Shown here piece after piece: positions 35,197 to 45,902 of a DNA stretch of 64,000 nucleotides. How positions within the stretch are numbered: position 1 is the first letter of the stretch; every line of letters begins with the position of its first letter. The notes below the pieces were generated by a model, which was not told the origin of the DNA, searched no databases, and was given only the letters and a program-made list of their open reading frames with translations. The position numbers and the translations under genes were made by a program. This DNA comes from Bifiguratus adelaidae (taxonomy: Eukaryota > Mucoromycota > Endogonomycetes > Endogonales), in NCBI GenBank assembly GCA_002261195.1, contig MVBO01000034.1, forward strand, positions 62,001 to 126,000, written 5' to 3'.

Positions 35197-37035
35197 ATGA
35201 TTACGACGCTCCCACGGTCAAGTTCAAGCCGGAAGATACGTGGAACTGGTTCAAGCAAGCGAGATGATAGGAGCGAATCAGTTCATGACCAGACATCTAC
35301 TGCGAACGCACCGAGCAATATCGGACCGTCCGATCCTACAAAATCCGATTCCAGGTTAAATATTACTAGGACGCCCACAGGTTTAGCCATACAAGCGAAC
35401 GTGGCTACTATCGCTGAACTCGCGCAGCGCATCCAGCATATACGCACCAATACACAGGCCGAGAAGGCGAACAAGCGTATCGCCTCGCCTGCAACCATCG
35501 CGTTCACAACTAAAAATGTGCTCAATATCAATGGTGAGACAACAGGAGAAGTGGATTCATGGAGCGAGGAAGAAGAAAGCGAAATGGCATTTACAGAACT
35601 GCCGGGTACGAGACCCGATGAGCTTATGTTTATTGTCATTCAACAAGCCCTGCGATTTCCATGCTGTTTCCAGAGCAAGCTCTTGCCCGTGGATAGGGAA
35701 TACTTTGAACGTCAATGGTACATCGTACAGAGAACCGGGGCCCCGACTTCGCGCTGTTTTGTCGCCGCTCTAGCTGCTCAAGCATCGCATTCAACTGCGA
35801 TATCGCATCGCTTTTGGCCTCGGGAAGACTGTGTGAACTTATCCAGGGCATTCCAAAGTTTAGCTCGGACATATCTTCAGGAATGCTTTGATGAGGTGGA
35901 CTTGCCGCTTGTCCATAGTGCTGGGACGCTGGCATATGTAGCTTACACGCTCGACAACAACTCGAATTACTCCGTTCTGTTGATCTTTTTGTTCATGCGG
36001 ATGACCTTGATGTTGCGACTCTACGAATTTGATGTACGAGCCATCGAGACTGAGAGTTCATCGACATTTGAAGAGACACACAAGGCGGTCTTGTGGTGGC
36101 GTGTTCTGTGGCGGGATACCTGGACATTCATGACAAATACCAACTCGAATGCAACCAATATCTCAAGTCGCGACGTGCTTGGAATACCGAGTCGCATGCC
36201 ACAATTTATGATACATTGCAGTGATTCTTCCAAAGCATCGTATCAAGCACAATTCTTGCAGGCAAAATTGTGTGCTATCATTCTGGAGTTTTGGAACCAA
36301 GTACTGGTCAATCGCGACGAGAATATCATGTTTCTTGAGCAACATGCCCTGCAAGAGACGCATCTTCGACTGTTGCACTGGGAAAGTACGCTTCCTGCAG
36401 GTTGGAAGCTCGACTTCAGCCTCCCTCACCAGACTTTGGTTAAGAAGATAAGGCACAAATCCTACGACGCACGTCGCACGTGGATCCTGCATACCTATGG
36501 ATCCTACTTTACAACTGTGATTTGGGTGCATATTCGCTTTCTAAGACCGGCCGACGCATTCAATGCTGGATCAGTCGGAACAAAGTCCGCGAAAGGAACC
36601 ACCAATACTCCCAATATTGACCAATTTCTGGAAGGATTGGATCCATTGACTCAAGAGGGCTTCCGAAGTCTCCTGCTGGATCAACCCTCCGTTGCCCTCC
36701 TCAACCTAATCTCATACCAACACGCAATCCGTTCGGGCTTCAACATGCTCGTTCTCACACGTCTCTTTGTAGAGACAAACGTTAGTTGCGGCTACATCCA
36801 TCCTTGCTTTTGGGCGGTTCACAATCTCGGAATATGCCTGGTGCAATCACCTCACAACGCCATCCGAGAAATTGGAAAGCAACTTGTATACTACAATTGG
36901 CACATTGTTAGGGAAACAACTTTATTCAAACGAAAGTTGGCGCACATTGATACACATGTATCTGCACTAGAAGCAGATATGCTCAAATACTCAATAGACA
37001 GTAGAAGCATGCAGGAGGCTTGTCGGCTTCAATAA
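35197..37035 (+). CDS. Fungal transcription-factor MHR-domain protein
   Basis: A single-exon gene of 612 residues. After a polar N-terminus of about 140 residues comes a region that looks like the fungal-specific transcription-factor domain (middle homology region): LMFIVIQQALRFPCC, FERQWYIVQRTGAPTSRCF, FQSLARTYLQECFDEVDLPL, LFMRMTLMLRLYEFD and VLWWRVLWRDTW. This domain usually follows a Zn2Cys6 cluster, but no six-cysteine cluster is present in frame, and none is visible in the preceding 350 bp. The protein may be a regulator without its own DNA-binding domain, or the first exon may be missing. The assignment of the domain is by pattern only. Confidence 0.65.
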   Translation: MITTLPRSSSSRKIRGTGSSKRDDRSESVHDQTSTANAPSNIGPSDPTKSDSRLNITRTPTGLAIQANVATIAELAQRIQHIRTNTQAEKANKRIASPATIAFTTKNVLNINGETTGEVDSWSEEEESEMAFTELPGTRPDELMFIVIQQALRFPCCFQSKLLPVDREYFERQWYIVQRTGAPTSRCFVAALAAQASHSTAISHRFWPREDCVNLSRAFQSLARTYLQECFDEVDLPLVHSAGTLAYVAYTLDNNSNYSVLLIFLFMRMTLMLRLYEFDVRAIETESSSTFEETHKAVLWWRVLWRDTWTFMTNTNSNATNISSRDVLGIPSRMPQFMIHCSDSSKASYQAQFLQAKLCAIILEFWNQVLVNRDENIMFLEQHALQETHLRLLHWESTLPAGWKLDFSLPHQTLVKKIRHKSYDARRTWILHTYGSYFTTVIWVHIRFLRPADAFNAGSVGTKSAKGTTNTPNIDQFLEGLDPLTQEGFRSLLLDQPSVALLNLISYQHAIRSGFNMLVLTRLFVETNVSCGYIHPCFWAVHNLGICLVQSPHNAIREIGKQLVYYNWHIVRETTLFKRKLAHIDTHVSALEADMLKYSIDSRSMQEACRLQ

Positions 37036-37133
37036 ACTAGGGGAAGCCCTGTATTTTACGGCCCTAACCCGAACCTCGAATTTGACTCAAAAGCGCGTTT
37101 TGGCGCCATTGGCGTGTTCGCACCTTGGCTTAT

Positions 37134-37862
37134 ATGGCTTCTCTGGGCAGACTATCGCGTATCAGTGTTTGCGCTCGTCGCGTAAGTTGGCACGGCACTT
37201 GGTGGTGATAAAGGGCACCGGTTAATAGCGCCATCTCAGACCTTTTCTACGACTTCAGTCGTACGAAGCAGTGGTACGTGTTTAAGTTCTCCTTTAGACT
37301 GTCAAACTCACACTTGGCACACCAGTCAACAAGGCTACACTTGTTGGATATGTCGGCGCTGACCCGGAAATCACCACCTTTGACAACGACAGAAGCGTAG
37401 TCAGATACACCCTGGCCACCACCGAGACAAGCAAGGATAAGGCTGGTAAGGATGCTGGTCTGCTCAGGTCACCCAGTTGCGACAGTCTAACCTGGACTAG
37501 GTGACTATATACAAAACACTCAATGGCACAAGGTTATTTCCTGGAATCCACAGACAAACGAGTACATGATGGATCGTTTGCGCAAGGGGTATGTCTCGTT
37601 TCCGTCGTTTGCTTCGTTTGCTCGTTATCAATCTTGACTTATACCCTGCAAAGAGCCATGGTCTACGTGGAAGGCAAGATTCAATACGGTGAATACACAG
37701 CCAAGGATGGCACCAACAAGAACAAGACAGAGATCAATCAGTGTAAGTCGATACGAGATATACAAGTTTGGAGCTGAGCTCATCCACCCTCTTTCAGCCA
37801 AAATACAAATACTTTCACCTGGCAAGCATACTGGTGAACCGCGTGAGCACGAGGAGGATTAG
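37134..37862 (+). CDS. RIM1: Mitochondrial single-stranded DNA-binding protein
   Basis: Six short exons, about 147 residues after splicing. The presequence is MASLGRLSRISVCARR followed by TFSTTSVVRSS. The OB fold follows: VNKATLVGYVGADPEI, VVRYTLATTE, TQWHKVISWN, GAMVYVEGKIQYGEY and NKTEINQSKIQILSPG. Each exon join was checked for frame; donors are GTAAGT, GTACGT, GTAAGG, GTATGT and GTAAGT. It ends HEED at 37862. The family binds single-stranded mtDNA during replication. A TGACTCA heptamer lies 45 bp upstream of the ATG, of uncertain meaning. Confidence 0.9.
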
Positions 37863-38014
37863 ATCATTGTTCCCGTCAAGTGCAGCTGTTTGCACCCGCT
37901 ATAGCTTTTATGATACATTGCTGTCAATAATCGATGGTGGGAATTGCGAGGACCTATGCAGGCTAATCTAACTTTTGCTGTCTTCTATTGCCTTCTCGAT
38001 GTAAACAAGCTGCT

Positions 38015-39372
38015 TTATAGCTCAACATGTTGGCTTGCACTTGTTGGATTGGCTGGAATTTGGAATTGTCGGATCGCTATATCCTCTATGAATATGGATA
38101 CGCATCCAGAGCAAAGTGCGACTTACCATCAATGAGTCCATCTGGTATCGTCTCGGGTAAGACAACACTGTACTCCACAAAGAGATCACCCTTGTCGGAA
38201 GAATATTGATGATGAGGCATACCAGCACCGGGTATGCGTTGAACAAACCCTGGCTGTGTCACTTCACCGCGATCACGATAAAGTGTAATCGTTGAATTGT
38301 CAAGTTGAGGAATTGTTTTAGTGAAACCGGTCAAAGCCTTGGCGAGAACGTGAGCGGACTGCTTAAACGACGCCTGTTTACACCTTAGCTCACCTCTATA
38401 AGTGTGATTGTCTCTTTTGTGTATAAATTGTTGCCTTCGCGGACGAAGCGTTCGTGTGGAAGAGTAGTAAGAGTGAAGATAATATCACCCGGAACATAGT
38501 CGGGGTGTTCATCGCTTTCGCGCTCAAAAATCTAAACACAGAAGCATTGGGCGGTTATGATGGGCTGCCGAGGTATTAGCGCCAAACACATACCACATGA
38601 TGTCCATCGCTCATGCCCTTCTCGACCACAAGAGTCAATTGCTCATTGCCCCGACGCACTTTCTTGCCCTTACAAACAGAGCATTGATGCTTGATCACCT
38701 TGCCTTTGCCCCCGCAAGCATCGCACGTCGTTTGCACTTGCTGAATCATTCCTGGCGCCAATTGATGCCGAATGACCTTGACGCCGCGACCTTGACAGGT
38801 AGGACACGTTTCAATGTCGTCCGGATCCTCGGCGCCGGTACCTCGACAATGGTCACAAATGACTTGCTTGGAGACATCGATCTCTATTGTCGTTCCACTG
38901 TATAGGTCTTCCAGGGTGACTTCAAGTGCCAGCTGAAGATCTTTGCCTTTGCGTTCCTGATGCCCAAAATGACCTCCTCCACCAAAGAATTGTGCAAAAA
39001 TATCAAAAGGATTATGGAAACCCTGCTGCCCTCCGCCTTGCTTGAGACCCTCCTCTCCATACTGATCATAGATACGACGCTTCTCCTCATCGTTCAGTAC
39101 CTCGTACGCTTCTCATCGTTAATCATTTTCATTTGGGATCAAAAGGGCCATCCTTACTTACCTTCGGCCAGTTCCACAAACTTTTGTTCTGCTTCCTTAT
39201 CGCCGGGATTCTTGTCAGGGTGATACTTTTTTGAAAGCGCCTTGTACGCCTTTTTGATCTCCCTGGATGAAGCGTTCCGCGAAACGTCCAATATCTTGTA
39301 ATAGTCCCGAGCATAGACGGAGATGACGAAGCATAGCAGTAACAGCGCAAAGTACGTGTGTATCCGCAACAT
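38015..39372 (-). CDS. SCJ1: ER-lumenal DnaJ co-chaperone (Scj1/DNAJB11 type)
   Basis: Minus-strand gene of about 370 residues from ATG 39372. The signal peptide is [16 protein letters not shown]. The J domain runs [19 protein letters not shown] with the HPD motif in [11 protein letters not shown] Gly/Phe region is followed by the zinc-finger repeats [24 protein letters not shown] and CSVCKGKK (all four CxxCxGxG-like units present). The C-terminal peptide-binding domain has [15 protein letters not shown] and [12 protein letters not shown]. The last exon ends QHVEL, a variant of the HDEL/KDEL ER-retrieval tail. It stimulates the ER Hsp70 in folding and degradation. Its start is 225 bp from the divergent Rab gene. 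Confidence 0.93.
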
Positions 39373-39597
39373 ATCGGGGGTCTATGGGTATAAGTGGCGC
39401 GGCGACACACAACGAATGGACAGTGAACAACCTTTCCCTTAGTCGCGCAACGTGGCAGGATGACTTTCCGCTTCCCCAATTAAGATTATAATTCATTTAA
39501 CCATGTGACGTCAGCGCTTTCCATCGACGTCATTAACGTGGCCTTTGCACACTCCTCTCCTATATCACACTCTGCACACAACTCATCGCTATACACC

Positions 39598-40658
39598 ATG
39601 TCTACGCAGGAGAACGACGTCAACGCTACCCGTACACAGGCACCATCGACCTCCTCTACAACACCTTCGAACGCCAAGCCTATTCAGGTTAAACTTGTTT
39701 TGCTCGGTAAGTGCTCGGCAGATGAGGAGGATTCCGTTATCGGAAGAGCTTGGCGGCGAAAGCGCGCTACTGCAGCGCTTTTACCTCTATGAGTTCTTCT
39801 TTCTGACTAGATGGAGCGAAAAGCTAACTCTATACCCCTCTTTATCCAAACAGGAGAAGCAGCCGTAGGTAAATCCTCGCTAGTGCTTCGTTTCGTCAAC
39901 AATGAGTTTCAAGAGAACAAGGAACCAACCATCGGAGGTAAAGCCAGGTCGAAGAGATGATGAAGTACCCAGAGCTAACCACTCCTTGCATTTTACAGCC
40001 GCTTTCCTTACGCAGAAATGTCGGTTGGAAGACAAGGTTATCAAATTCGAAATCTGGGATACTGCCGGCCAAGAACGCTTCCATTCACTCGCTCCCATGT
40101 ATTACAGGAATGCGCAAGCAGCAGTCGTTGTGTACGATGTAACCAAAGCCGTGAGTATTCACTTTCCATGGTTTCTGAAACCGCGTATAGCATCAACGCA
40201 TAGAGTACTCACGCTCGATAATATTTTAGGCTTCGCTCGATAAAGCCAAGTCATGGGTGAAGGAACTACAGCGTCAAGCCAATCCCAACATTGTCATTGC
40301 TTTGACGGGCAACAAAGTAGATTTGGTCCAATCCAGTAGCAACAACGATGAAGAAGATGACGAAGATGACGAAGACGAGGAAACCGAGACGAATGCCGAT
40401 GGACGTCAAGTTACTACAGAGGAGGCCAGAGCGTACGCTGATGAGGCTGGCCTTCTTTTCTTTGAGACAAGTGCTCGAACTGGCGAGAATGTCAATGAAG
40501 TCTTTGCCGAGATTGCTAAGAAGATACCTCTGGAGCATCTGATGGCATCCAGCCGAGGCAACGCAAACCGACAAGGTGGTGGCAGTGCGGGACGAGTTAA
40601 CCTTCGGGATGGCGGCAATCTCGCCCACAAGGATGGCAACAGCAATTGTGCATGCTGA
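39598..40658 (+). CDS. YPT5: Rab5-type small GTPase
   Basis: Five exons or so from ATG 39598; the first intron, from 39706 to about 39852, is longer than the rest. Motifs: P-loop GEAAVGKSS (the second part after intron 1), switch I region [14 protein letters not shown], switch [24 protein letters not shown] and the SAR of [10 protein letters not shown]. The C-terminus ends NCAC, a CxC-type geranylgeranylation site. AAFLTQ and [13 protein letters not shown] are typical Rab5. Unusual is an acidic Asp/Glu run of about 15 residues between NKVD and the SAR motif, encoded near 40348-40390. Rab5 controls early endosome fusion. Confidence 0.93.
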
Positions 40659-41113
40659 GGTGCCTGCGATACTCTTGTAAGAGAATATGAAAATGTACAT
40701 GTCTAAACCTTTTGCCACATTGTAATTATCCTTTCAACATGAAACATGTTTATGCTATGCGGAGTAAGTAATGTAATAATCAAAAAGGTATAATGTTTGG
40801 CACAATGGACACAAGTCTCTGCAAGTACACAATGTGGGCTGCACCCAAATTCGTCTCTGCTTGTCCAACGAACCGACCCTCAACCAAAATCGATCGATGA
40901 CAATGGTGCAATCTGATTGGTTGACGATGGTGCAATATTTCTCTTTTGCCATTGACTGAAAAGACATTGTCAAATTGGCAAGGGGCTGCGAAGTGGCAGG
41001 AGACCTTTCTTGTCCCTCTTCTTTGGCCTCTCTATATGAAGGTCATGTTTTCATTCTTATTCTCTGGTATAGAGCCTAGTTTTACAACTTGTGATTCTTT
41101 CGATACACTCGCA
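40659..41113. other. Gap between convergent RAB5 and cysteine dioxygenase genes
   Basis: About 455 bp with no supported gene, presumably the two 3' untranslated regions. A near-duplicate phrase (gaTGGTGCAATnT, around 40890-40935) occurs twice. I could not attach meaning to it. Confidence 0.45.
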
Positions 41114-42120
41114 CTATTGCACATGCATAGGGACCATAGGCATCATGCCTTGGCTCTCTGCAGGCTCCACGCAACTTTGACCATTCATGCTTGGCACGGC
41201 AACTTGAGCTTGGTTTGGATTGGGTGAAAGCTTTATGCCTCCTTTGGAGTAAAAGAGGCATTTGCCAGAGCTCCTTGCAATACCAGTGTTCTCGTTGAAG
41301 GTCTTGCATACCTCGTAAGGCGGAGTGTAGAGGTGAAGGGACACTGAACCTCTGCTTACGAGGGGGTTTGTTATGCGGTGAAGGCCCAGCTTATCTGCAG
41401 ATAGCGACGTTTGTTAGTGTACTTCGAGCTTTGGATGTCTCGCGGTTGCAACACTTACCGTGCATGTATGTGATATCGTCTCGATCAAGCGTGGTCAACT
41501 TCTTTACGTGCATGAGACGCGCGGCTTCGCAGCAGTCTTCGACATCAGTATCTGGACAAGTTATATCAACACCGGAAGAATTATCCCTCGATTTGCAACA
41601 ATCTGGCCACTCGTACAGTGTTTCGGTCAAAGCACCATCTAGCACTTTCATGACGCAGTGGGATCCAGAATGATCATGGATGGGACTAGTGATGCGATGG
41701 ATGATGAGCTTTTGAAAGCTTAGTTGCATCAAACGGTTTGTGCTACTTACCTGCTCTTTCCTTCAGTCCACGCAAGTATCATGAGGTTGAACTACAGCAA
41801 CAAAAAGACAAACGGCGACATCAGCATCCACCAAGAAGAGCATATATACGCATGGTAGCAGTTGGTTGGAGGTACGACCAACATCTCATTCGACATTCAC
41901 ATACCTTGCCATTGCCGTCATCTACCAAGTTTCTTGTGTAAGGACGACTTAGGTCGAAAAGGGCATATTTCTCCCAGTCATGGGCGTTGGATTTGTAGGC
42001 AGACATGAGTGACATGATTCGTTCTACCGACACATGGTCAGAGTCCAGTCCACCATCGCCTAGTTCAGCTCTGAGGGCTGCGATAAGCTCGTTCATCGTT
42101 TTAGGAGGGTTTGTGGACAT
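41114..42120 (-). CDS. CDO1: Cysteine dioxygenase
   Basis: Minus-strand gene from ATG 42120 with several short introns. NELIAALRAELGDGGLD and YALFDLSRPYTRNLVDDGNGK are family N-terminal features. The iron site is SPIHDHSGSHCVMKVLDG, with two histidines and the cysteine that forms the Cys-Tyr cofactor in animal enzymes. LGLHRITNP supplies the third histidine. SVSLHLYTPPYEVC is the conserved C-terminal block with the cross-linking tyrosine. It oxidises cysteine to cysteine sulfinate with O2. The C-terminal tail after FYSKGG is longer than usual. It faces the sulfite oxidase gene across 879 bp. Confidence 0.93.
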
Positions 42121-42999
42121 GTTACAAGCTCGTTAATACGGTTTGCGAATCGATAAAGTACTACTCTGAGTTGAGGTGAATTGTTGATTGAGGTAAAGTA
42201 TTATCAAGAGACAGCTGCCGTGCCGACCGTTTTCTCTGCGCGTGTTCCAGTCAGACAGCCGGCATTTCAATACCCGACAGCCAATCAGAATCTCCTCGTG
42301 ACTCAACATTAAATTTAGTATCGAAATCGGCGAATTGGCGACGTTCCATCGCACTCGGATTACGCCATTATGTCCCGGCCGCGCCAGATGCCGGTTAGAG
42401 TTATATCCTGGTTCCCACGGATTTGATGATGTCCTCTGTGCAACGCAACTGCAATCCGACACAATACGAGACATATCTCGGCTTCCGGCAATCAGGTGAG
42501 TGAGATGCTGAGATGATGATCTGGTAGGTTGCATTCCCAGCAAGTGAGAGCATCACAGAAGCATGTGTGTACATCCTCATCTGCAATTCAATAAACAGAC
42601 ATTTCAAGCAAAGTTTGATCACATCGGCATCTCTCTTTCAAGGTCCTCTTCACAGTCTTCCACTCATGAGGAAGGAGTGACAGTTGGCTGGCGAACTAAC
42701 GCCCTAGCGGCAATCAATCCGAATCAGGCAACGCACAAAAGACGAGGGGGAATTCGTGGGCAAATGGCATCGTGAGAAAATGAGCACAGGGTATCCACGA
42801 CAGCAGCGGCAACAGTAACAGCAACGCCTTTTGCACCGTTGCCCATCGATAGCAGCATCATCTTCCGCAGCTTTGCGCCAAGGACTATTTGCACACGCCG
42901 TGATCTTTCTTGCCAAGTCCCGTCTGCTTACCTCATGACAGTCACATAAGCTGTGCAAGGAGCCTTCTGTTTCCTGTTCTTTAGCTTCCTCATTCCACC
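42121..42999. promoter_or_regulatory. Shared upstream region of CDO1 and sulfite oxidase
   Basis: 879 bp between the divergent starts. The short frames here are not supported as genes. Because both neighbours act in cysteine-sulfur oxidation, this region could coordinate them. I recognise no specific operator. Confidence 0.45.
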
Positions 43000-44553
43000 A
43001 TGCCTAAACTTGTGTATGACAATGACCCAAAACACGATAACTCTATCCTTCAAACGCGCAGCGAATGTCCATATAATGCAGAGCCTCACCTTGAAAAACT
43101 AGTAGAAGAAAGGATAACTCCGGAAGACGTATTTTTCGTTCGACTTCATGGTCCGGTGCCTGACTTGAAGGAGGAGGATTATGCGGTGGTGATTGATGGA
43201 CTGGTCAAGAAGCCACTTACTCTGTCTATTGCTGATATCAAAACCAAGTATGAGCAGCGACAAGTTGAAGCGACGTTGGTTGTAAGTTGCGTTTATGTTG
43301 GTATACAGGTGGAATATGCTCATGTCTATCGTGTCTAGTGCGCGGGTAACAGACGGGATGGTCTCAATCGTGTCCAAAAGACACAAGGCGTGCGTACACA
43401 AGCCTCAATGACTAGGAATTGACACGTCAAATTTAGGTCATTTGGGGTCCAGGTGCTGTATCCAATGCCATATGGAAAGGCACCTCATTACGTGATGTAT
43501 TGGCTGATGCCGGCGTACCTACCTCGATGCGCGATCCTGTCATGGAGCAATATCATGTTATTTTTGAAGGCGCTGATCAAGGAGAGGAAGATAAGCATTA
43601 TGGAAGCAGCATTCCCTTGAGCAAGGCCATGTAAGTGATTTCACACCGGTACATGATATCTGATGCGATTCTTCTCAGGGATGAAGTTGGTGATGTGCTG
43701 CTGGCCTATGAGGTGAGTTGATATGATTGCTAACAGCCCATCATGATTCAACAATGTCCTAGATGAACGGAAAGCCGCTGACAGGGTTTCATGGCTACCC
43801 TCTGCGAGTAGTAGTACCAGGTAAGCACAAGTTCATAAATATCCTTCGGCAATTCGCTAAAGGACCAATGGTAAGGGTACATTGGCGCTCGATCTGTCAA
43901 GTATGTCAACCGTATTACGGTATCCGACAAGGAATCGCCTCACTTTTACCAACAACGTGATTACAAAATCTTGCCTCAAACAATTCAATCGGAAGAGGAC
44001 GCAGAGACTGAATGGGAGCGGTATCCAGCCATTGGTGAAATGAATGTCCAAAGTGTGATTTGTCAGCCGGCGTCTATGGACGATATCCATTGGGATGAAA
44101 AGCAAATGTTGAAAGGCTATGCGCTCGTAGGAGGTGGCCATGCTATTCAGAGAATTGGTATATGCACATGATTGCGTCGCACACTGTACTCATTGGTTTT
44201 TAGATATCTCCATTGATGGAGGTGCTCATTGGACCCAAGCCGACATTTGCCATGATCGGAAACCTGGAGGACGGCATTGGGCGTGGACACTATGGCAAAA
44301 GGAAGTGGACTTTAGTCAAGTTGATCCATCAGATCGCCACAACGTCAGAATTGTCTGCCGAGCTAGTAAGTTGTTCACCAACGCGTGCTGCCTGGACTAT
44401 GATGGTGTGACGTTCCTTTCCATTGCAGTTGATCAATTGGGCAATAGCCAGCCTGAAACGCCCATTTGGAATTTCCGTGGTGTGATGAATAACGCCTGGA
44501 GCGAAATCTTGTGGGAAAAGGATATAGGCCAAGAAGCACCAGAGCTTCCTTAA
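43000..44553 (+). CDS. Sulfite oxidase (molybdopterin domain, no heme domain)
   Basis: Several exons from ATG 43000, about 400 residues. PEDVFFVRLHGPVPDL opens the molybdopterin domain. The molybdenum-ligand cysteine is in TLVCAGNRRDGLN, formed across intron 1. VIWGPGAVSNAIWKG and GYPLRVVVPGYIGARSVK follow; the second needs the splice at GTAAGC...GGTAAG to read correctly. The dimerisation domain has MDDIHWDEKQMLKGYALVGGG and ISIDGGAHW and ends WNFRGVMNNAW. There is no cytochrome b5 domain, as in plant peroxisomal sulfite oxidase. The protein ends ELP, with no obvious targeting tripeptide. It oxidises sulfite to sulfate, detoxifying the product of cysteine sulfinate breakdown. Confidence 0.93.
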
Positions 44554-44656
44554 TGTAATCTATGACACCGTATATTTGTCAATAACAGTTGGATATCGTA
44601 TCTACATGTCCCCGGATATACGTCTATGAGACTTTCTACAGGTCTAAAACACACAC

Positions 44657-45191
44657 TTACAAGCGATCTCTGACAAAGACATGGGCATGCCAAATACCCT
44701 TGACACTTTGCAAATGCTTGGGATTCACAAAATGCATCTCTTCCTGATCGGTTTTGAGGTTGGGCAACCGCTTCTCAAGCACGTAGTTGATCTCTTTCTC
44801 GCTCAGAGGACGAGGAGACCAAATCAAATAGTGCGTAATTTTGGGATCAATTGCATAGGGAAAGTCGTTGAGTCGAAATAGGTACGAGAAAGCGGTATCC
44901 GGGGGCATATCTGGGTCGGGTGAAGCAGTGCTGGGAGGAAATTTAAGCACTTCTGTCTTGAGGTAATTTTCTATCGTCCTATAAGTAGCTTTCGTCTCGG
45001 CTGACCATGCGTTGTACTTGGCCAGAGGTGTTGGAGCCCTCCGCAGCCGGTGAAGACCATCGTTGCCTGAAGGCGTTAGCACAGGCTAAACCAGGTGATT
45101 CCTTACCTAAAAGGTACCGAAGTTCCTCCCAAGTATGAAAGTCATCATCCGACTGGATCGACTTGACTTGAACGTCCGCCACTGGTGACAT
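44657..45191 (-). CDS. DUF3605 family protein (N-acetylglucosamine-induced protein 1-like)
   Basis: Two exons on the minus strand from ATG 45191. The first encodes MSPVADVQVKSIQSDDDFHT followed by WEELRYLLG; after a short intron comes GLHRLRRAPTPLAKYNAWS. YLKTEVLKFPP, RLNDFPYAIDPKITHYLIWS and KGIWHAHVFVRDRL are the DUF3605 core. Length is about 160 residues. The family is described in fungi as N-acetylglucosamine-induced. The biochemical role is not known to me. The plus-strand gene upstream is over 700 bp away. Confidence 0.85.
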
Positions 45192-45902
45192 GAGGGCAAC
45201 AACGAAAAGGGGTGTTAAAAAGCTTGACTGCGGAACAAGCCTTATCAAAATTTGAGACCTTCAGGCACGTGCGCTCTATCGGTTCGCTGAGCCGATGGCA
45301 AGGTGGGATGGTTCACCAGACCTGTCACGTTCACACTGGACAGGGAGTGAGCACAGCAATGGTGTGCGTCGTTCGTATCGCGGATATTATCCAACAACAG
45401 ACGAAACGAGTGGTTGCTCAGCATAAGGTGGCGGTAGACGCTGCCAAGGGACAATTACATAATCGGACTCTTTCTGCTCGTGCGTTTATTGCCAACAAAG
45501 CCATTTGATGAGTGTTTTATCTAGGAATTAAAGACATCGAGCCTAGGTGGAAGCAAGCTGTTTCTCGAGCGCCTAAACTTGCGTGGGCGTATCAACAACT
45601 CACTTGTCCAAGATGTCTGGACACAAAAGTTGCAGGTATTTATGGTTCGATTTGATATGCCATAATCAGACTGGCTTCATTGAATGGTGCTTTTCGGGAA
45701 CCCAAGCAATAAGCCTTTCATTGAGTACTCTTTGTACTTCCGGAAGCAGAAAGCTCCGGAGATGTCACCTTAACACGGCGTTGAGGAATAGCGTATTGAG
45801 ATATGTAGTGCAACCTTGTTCCCAATGATCACAGAATCATTGCGTGTCCTGTTATACAAGAGTCAAAGACGTCTCCAATGTCTTGCGCAGAAGTGAAGTG
45901 AC
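45192..45902. other. Intergenic region, 711 bp
   Basis: No confident gene. A plus-strand frame at 45212-45508 has 98 codons but no upstream ATG and no recognisable domain. The rest shows only short frames. It could contain an unrecognised exon or an RNA gene, but I see no support. Confidence 0.4.

Noticed and set aside
37083-37089. TGACTCA upstream of the mitochondrial SSB gene
   Set aside because: This heptamer is expected about eight times by chance in this window, and the gene has no amino-acid role.
40890-40935. Near-duplicate TGGTGCAAT phrases
   Set aside because: Only two short copies; no structure or known motif.
43800-43930. Apparent frameshift in sulfite oxidase
   Set aside because: A GTAAGC...GGTAAG intron restores GYIGARSVKYVNR, so the gene is intact.
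45212-45508. 98-codon plus-strand frame
   Set aside because: No in-frame ATG at its start, a stop just upstream, no recognisable motif, and no exon partner found.
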